Shown here: piece by piece, positions 50,917 through 61,365 of the stretch
How positions within the stretch are numbered: position 1 is the first letter of the stretch
How the letters are laid out: every line of letters begins with the position of its first letter
Assembly: GCA_030035585.1 (NCBI GenBank)
Contig: CM057468.1
Coordinates: 59,950,145 to 60,014,144 of the forward strand
Direction of reading: 5' to 3'
DNA from: Dugong dugon
Lineage: Eukaryota; Chordata; Mammalia; Sirenia; Dugongidae
Length of the DNA stretch: 64,000 nt
Notes under the pieces: generated by a model
The model's database searches: none
What the model saw: the letters and a program-made list of their open reading frames with translations, nothing else
Told to the model about the DNA's origin: nothing
Translations under genes and position numbers: made by a program

Positions 50917-51068
50917 TCTGCTTTTCAGGAACATTGAACTGACCAGTTACATTTATATCTGGGAGAACTACAGACTCTTCAGTTTGCCTTGGGATTCTCC
51001 ATGGACTTGGTATTTGACCTTCTTAGGAGTTGACTTTGGCTACTACTAGTTCCATCGCATGACCCATG
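50917..51068 (+). CDS. AGMO: AGMO exon 3 with in-frame stop at codon 130
   Basis: 152 bp, residues 86-136 plus one base, the same length as the human exon by my alignment. It reads LFFRNIELTSYIYIWENYRL, then LPWDSPWTWYLTFLGVDFGY, then Y, stop, FHRMTH. The stop is TAG at 51047-51049, where human AGMO has Trp (TGG). The next residues carry the first two of the eight conserved iron-binding histidines (H132 and H136), so everything catalytic is downstream of the stop. A135T is a further change between them. Acceptor TTTTCTAG and donor ATG-GTAAGT are canonical. Skipping the exon would shift the frame, because 152 is not a multiple of three. Reinitiation at M134 would lose H132 and the N-terminal membrane segment. 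Confidence 0.9.
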
Positions 51069-51389
51069 GTAAGTTGCAAATCAAGGCTTTACTGATAATT
51101 TATGTTGAACTGTGTTTGGCATATACTAGTTGAATGAATTAATGAGTGAATAAAATAAAATTAATGAAAGTTTACTGTGAAATTTGAGTGGAAACAATTT
51201 GAAGTCTCTTTTGAAAATAGATAATGAAATGATTGGAGGTACTTTTTTATACCTCTCATATCAAATTTATAAAAAACAAAGCTGTGAAAATGATGGATTA
51301 GAGTTATTTTAAAGCATATTGCATTACATTATTCTTATTATGACATGCTTGGTAGAGTCTACACTTTCACACAGTTGCAAACTACGTAA
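51069..51389 (+). other. start of AGMO intron 3, with an L2-like scrap
   Basis: Follows donor GTAAGT. Around 51113-51150 there is an L2-like 3' end (GGCATATACTAGTTGAATGA). No further AGMO exon was found to the right edge of the window. Confidence 0.5.
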
Positions 51390-51777
51390 CAGAATTATCA
51401 AGGGTCACTCAGAAGAGCTCTGCAATAGTATGGATTTCTAGGTAATGTGTGTAAGGTGCAGTGGGTTCCTTTATGTGGACTGTTGCCTTGATTCTTTGGA
51501 AAAACAGCTTGGGAGACTTTTCCCCTAAGCCCTGAAGACATTGTTACCTTTGTCTTAGTTCTTTGCAGAAACAACTTGAGGAACCTTCCAGGTTGCTTTC
51601 TTCCCCAACAGGTTGTTACTTTTGCCCAGGGGAAGAACCAGTTTCTGCTAGCAGAAAATGTTACTTTTGTACAAGACCTGAGTTAATCGACATGTCATGG
51701 GTAATTGACAATTGGTTGAACTCTAGTATGATCAAGGAGGTTCTGCCTTACAGCTGATGGGGACTGGTATATATATT

Positions 51778-52925
51778 GTTATAAGGTGCCGTCGAGTTGG
51801 TTCAGACTCATAGTGACCCCATATACAACAGAATGAAACACTGACTGGTCCTGCGCCATACTTACGATCATTGCTGTGTTTGAGCCCATTGTTGCAGTCA
51901 CTGTGCCAATCTATCTTGTTGAGGGTCTTCCTGATTTTCGCTGACCTTCTACTTTACCAAGCATGATGTCCTTCTCCAGGGACTGGTCCCTCCTGACAAC
52001 ATGTCCAAGGTACGTCACCATCCTTACTTCTAAGGAGCATTCTGGCTGTATTTCTTCCAAGACAGATGTGTTCATTCTTCTGGTGGTCCATGGTATATGC
52101 AATATTCCTCACTAACACCATAATTCAAATGCATCAACTCTTCTTCAGTCTTCCTTATTCATTGTCCAGATTTTGAATGCATATGAGGCGATAGAAAATA
52201 CCATGGCTTGGATCAGGCGCACTTCAGTCCTCAAAGTGACGTTTTTGCTTTTTTGACACTTTAAAGAGGTCTCTTGCAGCATATTTGCCCAATGCAATAC
52301 ATCATTTACTTTCTTGACTGCTGCTTTCATGGGCGTTGATTGTGGATCCAAGTAAAATGAAATCCTTGCCAACTTCAATCTTTTCTCCATTTATTGTAAT
52401 ATTGTTTATTGGTCCAGTTGTGAGGACTTTTGTTTTCTTAATGTTGAAGTGTAATCCATACTGAAGACTACAGTCTTTGATCTTCATCAGTAAGTGCTTC
52501 AAGTCCTCTTCACTTTCAGCAAGCAAGGTTGTGTCATCTGCATATCACAGGTTGTTAATCAGTCTTCCTCCAATCCTTATGCCAACTTCTTCTCCTCCAT
52601 GTAGGCTAGCTTCTCTGATTATTTGCTCAGCATACAGATTGAATAAGTATGATGAAAGAATACAACTATGACACACACCTTTCCTGACTTTAAACCATGC
52701 AGTATCCCCTTTTTCTGTTTGAAAAACTGCCTCTTGGTCTATGTGCAGGTTCCACATGGCCACAATTAAGTGCTCTGGAATCCCATTCTTCACAATGTTA
52801 TCCATTATTCGTTATAATCCACACAGTTGAATGCCTTTGCATAGTCAATAAAACAAACGTAAACATCTTCCTGGTTTTCTTCGCATTCAGCTGAGATACA
52901 TCTGACATCAGCAATGATATCCCTG
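51778..52925 (-). mobile_element. 5'-truncated antisense RTE/BovB-clade LINE
   Basis: Begins with the reversed RTE 3' end (GGTGCCGTCGAGTTGGTTC, then GACTCATAGTGACCC). It runs back through the reverse-transcriptase region: the frame at 52302-52526 begins MLAESEEDLKHLLMKIKD and the frame at 52545-52805 precedes it on the minus strand. It is broken by frameshifts. Flanks are TATATATA-like on both sides. Confidence 0.88.
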
Positions 52926-52989
52926 CTATATATAGAGGGCTGAAATGCAGAGGTTTTTAAGGCTTCCTGGTTGACAGAAGCAAGGAGGG

Positions 52990-53960
52990 TATAATGTCCT
53001 TTGGGACATGCCTAGTAAAAGATACTGTAACTGAGAGAGTTGCCAACTAAGACCTGGGCTAGCAGAGAAGCAGAGACACATGAGAGCAGAGTGGTCTTGA
53101 AGCTGTTACACTGGCTATGAACCTGGCCAGTTAGCAGAAGAGAGGCTGACAGTGGGTAATCTGACAGTAGAACACCTGGCAACAGAGAAGGCCAACAGCA
53201 GAGAGATCTGATGGCAGAGAGTCCCAACTGTGGAGAGCTGTTGCTAGGTGAGCAGCAGTTGAGAGAGCTGAATGAACTGCTACATTGGCTATGAGCTGGG
53301 CCTGTTAGCAGCAGAGAGACCTACGGCAGAGAGCTAATGGTAGAGAGGCCTGGTGGCAAGAGGGCTGATGGCAAAGAGTAGTTGAGAAAGTTGAGCAGAG
53401 CAGAACAGAGCTCAGAGCTGCTATCCTGGCTATGAGTTAGTCCAGTTAGCGGTGGAGAGGCTGACAGCAGAGAGAACTGATGGCAGACGGGCCTAACTGC
53501 AGGGAACAGCTGAGAAAGCTGAGTGGGCTGCTACCCTGGTATGAGGTAGGCCAGTTAATGGTGGAGAGGCCAACGGCAAAGAGGCCAATGTTGCATAGCC
53601 TGAAGGCAAAACACCCAATGGCAGAGAGGCCCAATGGCAGAGAGGGCTGATGGTGGAGAGCTGCTGCCAGAAGAGCAGCAGCTGAGACAGCTGAGCTGGT
53701 TGCTACGCTGGCTGTTAGCTGGGCCAAATAGTGGTGGAGAGGTCGATGGCAGAAAGGCCTGACATCAAAGAGCAGCTAAAAGAGCTGAGCAGAGTGCTAC
53801 ACGGGCTATGAGCTGCGCCAATTTGTGGCGGAGAGGCTGAAAATGGAGTGGTCAACAGTGGAGAGTCTGATGGTGGAGAGGATTGTATGGTAGAGAAGGC
53901 AGCTGCCCAGCACAGAAGCCGAGTCGGGGCACCAGCCTGGCAGAGAAGGCAGCTGCCCAG
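52990..53960 (+). repeat. degenerate tandem repeat array
   Basis: At least six diverged units marked by GCTAC..TGGCTATGAG..GGCCAGTTAG-type cores near 53106, 53277, 53417, 53527, 53698 and 53788. The spacings are about 171, 140, 110, 171 and 90 bp. Shorter GGCAGAGAGGCC-type subunits sit between them. Not a CRISPR: units are unequal and diverged. Lies between the TATA-like and AATAAA signals of the LTR-like element. Confidence 0.7.
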
Positions 53961-54350
53961 CAGAGTAGCCATGCCCACTGATCACTAGAAGAGTGCAGTG
54001 GCACTGGCTAAGAAAAGACTTAGAGCTGTTCCACTGGAGAGCTTATCAGCTCCTTGAGCCTTTTTGCTCTGAGAGCGGTCCTGGTCAAATGTTGTCTTGC
54101 GCTGAAGAAGGAAGGGGTATGCTTTCCACATTAGAGACCCTTCCAGACCTTGCCTAGGGGCTTCCTGACCCTGATACCAAGTTGTTCGTATTACTTCCAG
54201 GTTGATCCTGATCCTAAGTTGTATCCTGTTACTTCCCTAATAAACCATACAATTGTGACTATGGTCTGTGAGTTTTGTGTGGGCATTGCAATGAATTATC
54301 GAACCCTGCAGAGAAGTAGAGAGTGCTGTGGTGTCAGAAATAATGGATAA

Positions 54351-55969
54351 TTGGGAAAGAGGAGATATACCTGATCTCCATCCCATAGAAACCAGCTTTG
54401 TGCTAATGCTGATTCTTATTCCTCACAAATTTAGACAATTCATTATGCTTTATGACATTGTGTTGTAATATGTAAACTTGATTTAATTTCTTGGCAGTAT
54501 ATCCACATTGCACGTGAAAATGAAATCAGCTAGGCACTCATCATAATGTAATTTAATGTTACCATAGTTTTTCAAAATTTCTCATCTAATACGAAGCTTT
54601 CTTACTGCTCTGGTTTATTGAATTTGCTTTCTGGAATTCTTGTCTGTACCTTCCAAAGAAATGTTTTGGAAAGGGAAATGGAAGAGCAAGAAATGGCTTC
54701 TGAACCTCTGTAGGGATAAGAAAGGGTTGGAGAATGATTGTGGAACTAAGGTGAACAAGTGGTCTTTGAGAAGGAATAAGGCACGCAAAAGTATTCTGAA
54801 GGAATGTTGGGGAATGTAATAGTTTTGAAAAAGTACTGAGGAGCAGAACTTAGGATTTCAGTGGGTGGTTGATTTGAGTGTGTGGGAAGGAAGGAAGGAA
54901 GCAAGAGGAAGAAACCTGAAATAATAATAAAATATAGATAGGGAGATGGAAAGGAGAAGAGACCTGAGATCAGGGTGAATAAGCGAGCTGTGTGTGTAGG
55001 AATATTTATAACCAAATATCCTTCCCATGCAAGGATGAAGGAAATAGGAGTAGAGTCAACAAGTACTATCCTTAAGGCTGCTAAACTTTAAATATAGCAT
55101 TATTTTTGTTAAGCATTAAACGTGCATTTAATGAAACTATAGAAAGCGTTAATTCATTCAAACAATTTGAGGTGAATATGCAAGCTAGAAAAAAATTATT
55201 TTGTCTTTGTCTTTGAAAATAATAGGTCAGTTCATGACATCTTTTCCTTGAATATACTTCAAGAGGATACTTTCCAATTGAGTATGATTAAGAATAAAAT
55301 ATAGCCTAATAGTAAACTATTTGGATATTATTTAAAAGTGTTAGTTTTCTCCCTAAAGGAAATTCATTGGCAGTCTTCCTCATTTTCTATGCAATAAATG
55401 GGTAACACAGAAAGTGTTTACATTTTATTGCTTAGTTTTAGGAACCTTCTAATAGCATATTGTACTGTACAGATGTGTTTATTTGGGAAATCTGAAAATT
55501 TGCTTAATCTTTGAAAGCCCATCATAATAAGAAACAAAGAACCAGAAAAAAAAATTACCAAATACAAAACTTTAAATATATTAGTTGTAAGTGCTGTCAG
55601 TTAGGGAATAGCAATAAAATAAAATATTAAAAGCATAAAATCAAGGTTTTTTAAAGTAAACTTCACTAGAAAATTTTGAGTCAAATTCAGTGAAGGATGC
55701 AGACATTAAAAAATGAAAACCTGGAAAAACATTCACCACCTTTAGGGTATGATGGTTAATCATAAATTCAAAGACTTTTGACTCGTAACAGAAAGCTAGT
55801 AAGAAAAATATAGCACTATGTAGTTCAATGTGTTGGCTTTCAGAATGATAGTCAATATTTAAATTTAAATGTAATAATAATGGAAAATATTAAATCTAGA
55901 AATGCACAAGTATAAGAAAAACTTATCAAATTTCTCAAGTCTCTTGGATTTCTGAGCCTAAACCGACTA
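54351..55969. other. unannotated intronic stretch
   Basis: No named repeat or exon-like frame. AT-rich with short simple repeats (GGAA-type near 54888). Confidence 0.4.
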
Positions 55970-56180
55970 CCGTATTTTTACGCAAATAATGTGCACCTTC
56001 TACATTTGCCAGCCTTGCCCTACCCCCTGAGAGGTATGTTCACAAGCATGCTATGCTAATATTTTTACATCAACATGTAAAAAAAATTGGCATAGCCACA
56101 CTTATGAAAATACCTTGCTGGGGGAGGCTGCAGTTGACAAACAAACATAGAGGGTGTGCGTTATTTGTGTAAAAATATGT
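55970..56180. mobile_element. 211-bp mariner-like MITE
   Basis: The left end CCGTATTTTTACGCAAATAA and the reverse complement of the right end CATATTTTTACACAAATAAC form an inverted repeat of about 27 bp continuing to GTGCACC / GCACACC. The element is flanked by TA on both sides (55968-55969 and 56181-56182). No coding capacity. Family not assigned. Confidence 0.7.
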
Positions 56181-56182
56181 TA

Positions 56183-57573
56183 ATGATAAAATTTATTAAA
56201 CTGAAAACTTTCAACAGTTCTAAAACCTAAATGCCCATCTTAAATTATAGGAAGAAATAATATAATATATTCTTAAAATTTTGTGTTTTATTTATATTTC
56301 ATTACTTATTTATTGACCAAAATCATTGCTAGGTTTTATCGTTGTTATTTATTTAGCATTTATGTAGTATTTTCTCACATTAAGGGGACAATTAAGTATT
56401 AGTTTAATATCAATAAATTTGAGTTCTATCTCCATTTCTATGAAAAACAAAAAGGATTATTTGAGACTGTATTTGTTCTTTATATTTGATTCCCTTTTTA
56501 CCTGGAATATTGAGAAAGAAATTGCCAATTTTTATCACTTACACAAAAACTCAGGTGGCACAATAGTTTCTACAGAGTGCTTTGAAGGCTTTAGAAAGAG
56601 TTGTGGAATAATGAAATTAAATAATCTTTATTTTTAAAATATACTGTGATGGTGTTCTTATTGAATATTTTAAGTGTGAAGCCATCTGTATTTGTAGTTT
56701 CTCACTTTCTTCTATGACATCTCACCTTCTCCCTTCTACCAGCCCTTGGAGCAGCCATCATTTAGACCTCTATGAAGCAAGCCTTGGCATTCTTATTGAC
56801 TTGTCTATAACCTCCAGTTTATCTTCCTTACTTCTTATTGAAAAGCATGGCACCTCTGTCAACCATCTTTATCTGAGCTCTTTATTCCCATTCAAAAATA
56901 CTGGCGATCTCACAACTAATATTAACCAGTTGTCCGTAGAAGACCTTGAAATGTGTATATGCTGAAGTATTACCATGATTTCTCCTCAGGGATCTCCTTT
57001 TGAGGGAGTCTTTGTTCTAGAAATAACTTATCACTGGTAGCTGCAGTCAACCTTAAAGCCATAGTCTAAACTCCCTTTGCAGGTCTTAGATTCCAGATGT
57101 AGATTACGTATAAAAAACACATTCGAAAGAAAGACTGGGACCATCATCAAGTATTTGCAAATATAAATTCATTTGAGTTAGTTATCAAACAGCGATACCA
57201 TGCACTTGATAATGAAGACTAAGAGTGACCAGAAATCTCTATCAGCCTATTTTTGAGCATTGATTCTAAATTGTAGAGATATTTCCAGGAAATATTTTCA
57301 GGACTCATTTGGAGAATTTGAAGAATACCTTGATGTTGCTAATATTTTCCAGGAATTAAAAAAGCTATGGAGTAATCAAAATTAATCTGGAAGGCAGAGA
57401 TGGAGTGAAAGTTAATGAGCCTCCACTGATTTGTGACTCTACTTGTGGACAAAGAGGTGTTTTTCTTCAAGTTCTAGGATGTAGTACACATGCCTATTAT
57501 ACAGCAGAAAGAGCGTTGGAATTTGAGTCAAGAGAGGTAGGTGTGCATCCCTGTGCAACCATTTATCACACAC
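56183..57573. other. unannotated intronic stretch
   Basis: No named repeat or gene. The frame at 56714-56965 has no recognised family. Confidence 0.4.
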
Positions 57574-57784
57574 AAACCAAGTCAAACTAATTGCCATTAA
57601 GTCCATTCCGACTCATAGAGACCGTATAGAACAGCGTAGAACTGCCCCATAGGGTTTCCAAGGCTATAAATCTTTATGGAAACAGACTGCCACATCTTTC
57701 TCTTCAGGAGTGGCTGGTGGGTTCAAACCACCAACCTTTCGGTTAGCAGCCAAGTGCTTTAACCACTGTGCCACCAGGGCTCCT
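57574..57784 (-). mobile_element. AfroSINE (antisense)
   Basis: Begins AAACCAAGTCAAACTAATTG, with ATTCCGACTCATAGAGACC and GGTTCAAACCACCAACC, and ends CACCAGGGCTCC. Confidence 0.9.
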
Positions 57785-59750
57785 ACTACACACATGACCT
57801 TGGGATTAACCTCTCTGAGATAGATTTTACTCACTTCTTAGTTTTGTGAAGAAGTTTACATGAAAATGCCTTTGAAAGTGCAGGAACCAAGTAAGTATTT
57901 ATTTCATAAGCGAATGAATAAATAAGCCAACTAAGAGAGCAAAATGGAGGTTATGTGAAGGAACCTTTGGCAGGCTGTGTTTTAGGCTTGCACTCACATG
58001 GATAATACACTAATAATCTTTTCCTCAATAAATAGTGGCCAACTCTAATAAAATTACAAGGTGTTTTTCTTTTAAAATTGTTTATTTTCCTCAAGTGAAA
58101 AGTCGCATAACTTGAAGCTTTTTGTAAATCAAGCTTATCCATGCTCCATTTAATTTCAATACTTGAATGTTTTTTATATAGCTCTTTTTTAAAATATTGA
58201 AAACATTTGAAAGAAAACAAAATCCTTTTGAATTTGTACACTTTATCTGCATTTTAAAGTTTATTTTACTGTCTTTTTAGCTTAATTAAATATTTGATTT
58301 GCCAAGAAATGCCTTTTCAGCTCAGAGATTGAACTTAAACTTTTCCAGAACCTAGAAGATGACTTGAAAAAAATCACTAAGACAGATTTTTTCACTTATT
58401 TTTACTCTAATAGGATTTTGTCCATTATCTTACAATATGAAGCCTTGTACATCTATATTTCTTAGAATGTGGAAGAGAAAAACTATATATCTATATTTAA
58501 AATTACCTTTTGTGTCATAGGCATAACTATATATATATAGATTTATAGAGTTTTTTCCAAATTCCTAAATCTTGATGATTTACAAAAATCCAAACTGTAT
58601 ATTACAACCATATATAGCTGTGCAGCATCATTTTTCACAACAAATTTCAATGCCAGCTCTGTTGTTTGGAGCTCTTGAAACATTGAAGAAGGCATGTCCT
58701 CTATATGATGTACCTGTTCTGTGAGTTAAACAAACAGTACAGATGAGGGCCAGTAAAATCCACCATATTTTCAGGTGATAGTTAAATCAACAATACATCT
58801 TATTTCATGAGTATTAGGTTTCATCAGCAGTGATCTTCTTTTTTTTTTTATTTTAGAAATATATTAGTAGAGTGGGAAGAATATGTCATTATGAAGAATT
58901 TGATGGGCTGTAATACGGCGATAATACTGCTAAGGAAAGAAATTATCTCTAAGTAAGAAGACAAAGTGAACTGCACATAAAGCACAAAATCAAAGTATGG
59001 AGTAGAAAACAAAGACAAATGTAAATGAGGTTGCATAGAGGATATTGGAGTGGAGGCAGTTACATATAAATCAAATTTATACCAAAGATCTGCAAAATGT
59101 TTGAAATATTACTAAAACAGATTAGTGCAGGCTTTTATATAATTAAGAATTGCATGAAATAATGAGATAATGGCTAAACAGGCATATTAAGTCACCTTTA
59201 TACCTTAACTTTATTTTTCTAATTAAACAAATATCATAACAAAACCAAAAAACAAACAGGAATATGAAAAGTGATAGATACAATTCTTGAAGTCAAAAGA
59301 TTGGTGAATATATCATGAGAATGGTTAAGCAAATAGTTCAATTAAAAGAAATACACAACCTCAATATAACAGAAACTTCTTGGAATGACGATACATATGA
59401 CTTAGCTCTTAAGTACCCATCATCTTCTTAATGACTCTAAATGCATACTTAGTGTGTACACAAATCAGAAACTCAATTGGAAGAACTTAAAGAATTTTGG
59501 CAAAAGCTTGTAGGTGAAGTGTGACCACTGAATTTCACTAAGTTCGAATGTAAGGAGGATGTTTTCAAAGTAATAAAATACCATTTTTCTATTTTTCAAA
59601 TGCTAAATGACTCTAGATTTTGATTTTTTTTTCCTCTGGAGTCAGGTACAGTAAAACAAAATATTTGTGAGTATATTATGGTCAACGAAGTGCTAAGCCT
59701 TCCTCTTTTATTAGGTATTGAAAGCCTATAATTTTAGAAAATACCATTAA
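57785..59750. other. unannotated intronic stretch
   Basis: An L2-like scrap near 57880-57930 is the only named feature; the rest is AT-rich unique or too-old sequence. Confidence 0.4.
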
Positions 59751-60485
59751 TAATGACTAACATTTATTGAGTTCTTACTCAGTGTTTCTAAGTGCTTCTC
59801 AAGCATTATCATCCTTAATTCAAGCAAACAAGTGATATAGGTATTGTAGTAGTCATCTAGTGCTGCTATAACAGAAATACCACAAGTGGATGGCTTTAAC
59901 AACGAGAAATTTAATGTCTCACAGTCTAGTAGGCTACAAGTCCAAATTCAGGGTGCCAGCTCCAGGGGAAGGCTTTCTCTGTTGGCTCTGGAGGAAGGTC
60001 CATGTCATCAAACTTCCTTTGGTTTAAGAGCTTCTCTGCACAGGAACCTCAGGTCCAAAGGACGCCCTCTGCTCCCGGCACTACTTTCTTGGTGGTATGA
60101 GGTTCCTGTGTGTCTCTGTTCGCTTCTCTCCTTTATATTTCAGAAGAGATTGGCTTAAGACACTATCTAATCTCGTAGACCTCATCAGTATGACTGCTGC
60201 TAATCCATTTTATTACATCACAGTGACAGAGTTTACAACACATAAGGAAATCACATCTGATTACAAAATGGTACACAATCATACAGCACTGGGAATCATG
60301 ACCCAGCCAAGCTGACAGATATTTTTGGAGGACACAATTCAATCCATGACAGGTATGATTTATATCACACCCATTTTACAAAAGAGGAAACTGAGGCAGA
60401 GAGTTTAAGAAACTTGCCCAAATCTAAGATTCAGAATATGTTGGAGCCTGAATATTTTGACACAAGCTCATTGAGCTCAGAGCCC
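59751..60485 (+). mobile_element. MIR SINE, split by a solo LTR
   Basis: The left half (59751-59844) has TAACATTTATTGAGTTCTTAC. The right half (60357-60485) has CCATTTTACAAAAGAGGAAA and CTGAGGCAGAGAGTTTAAG, the MIR core and tail. The LTR at 59845-60351 separates them. Confidence 0.8.
59845..60351 (-). mobile_element. solo LTR, ERVL/MaLR-like
   Basis: 507 bp, TGTAGTAGTCATC to AATCCATGACA, with a perfect 5-bp duplication GGTAT at 59840-59844 and 60352-60356. Same family as 28115-28633; no internal provirus. Confidence 0.92.
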
Positions 60486-60785
60486 ATGGGGTCTGCCACT
60501 TCTCTTTTATCTCAATATTAAAATTTTGCATTAAATGCGGCATATACTAATATTAACATGTATCCAACTTATCTATTTTACATCAAGTTGACATATAAAT
60601 TCCCAAATATTTTTGTAGGAGAAAAGTTAAAAGTGATTTGGTTGCTAAGGTCTCAAAAAAATTATTGGAAAATTAAGGCTTAAGCTACATTAAGAAACAT
60701 AAAGTGTGTCTCTCCCTCTTCCCTTTGCTGTTTAACACGTACTCATTGTAGTCCTCTGTAGCCTAGACCACAATGTTTGCTGGCT

Positions 60786-60960
60786 GATGGCCTGGTGCAG
60801 TGATGCTCTATTCTGGCTGCACGTTAGAATCTCCTGGAAAACTTTTAAGAAATATTGATGTTTAAGCTATTACCTGAACTAGTTAAATTAAAATATCTGG
60901 GGCTGGAACTTTAAATCAGAAATATCCCCTAAAGTCTTCTTAAAACCAAACAATAGTTTA
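60786..60960 (+). mobile_element. MER5A-like hAT fossil
   Basis: Reads GATGCTCTATTCTGGCTGCA, CGTTAGAATCTCCTGGAAAA and TCTGGGGCTGGA in MER5A order, much decayed. Confidence 0.5.
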
Positions 60961-61180
60961 GATCAACTAGGTAGACATTTTTGTAGTTTCACTTTATTCT
61001 GTCTGCTAGTCTTAATAAAAACTTTAGCAAGTACACAAACACATACACTTGTACACATAGACATGCAAACATATATAAATATATGAAACAAGCATTTACA
61101 AGCGTATATGAACGTGAAACAAATAAATACATGTGTATGTATAACTAGGTATATAGATGTGTGTATATATATATATATAT

Positions 61181-61351
61181 GGAAACCCTGTTGGCCTAGT
61201 GGTTAAGAGCTATGGCTGCTAACCAAAAGGTCAGCAGTTCGAATCCACCAGGCACTCCTTGGAAACCCTAGGGGGCAGTTCTACTCTGTCCTATAGGGTT
61301 ACTATGAGTCAGAACTGACTCAACGGCAATGGGTTTGTTTTTTTGTTTTGG
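61181..61351 (+). mobile_element. AfroSINE
   Basis: Complete AfroSINE (GGAAACCCTGTTGGCCTAGT to GGCAATGGGTTTGTTTTTTTG) inserted in a TA-microsatellite, with (TA)n on both sides acting as target duplication. Confidence 0.92.
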
Positions 61352-61365
61352 TTATATATATAGTT

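Larger units (their letters stand above)
51390..54350 (+). mobile_element. large LTR-like element with internal tandem repeats, split by an RTE
   Basis: Two halves (about 51390-51777 and 52926-54350) join into a block of about 1.8 kb. It has a TATA-like GGTATATATA / CTATATATAGAGGG at the RTE insertion point and an AATAAA at 54239. A tail GTCTGTGAGTTTTGTGTGG follows about 20 bp later. This signal order suggests an LTR. The boundaries and family are uncertain and I found no flanking duplication. Confidence 0.45.

Noticed and set aside
52990..53960. Repeated units considered as a CRISPR-like array
   Set aside because: Units differ in length and sequence, spacers are not unique, and the context is a vertebrate LTR-like element.
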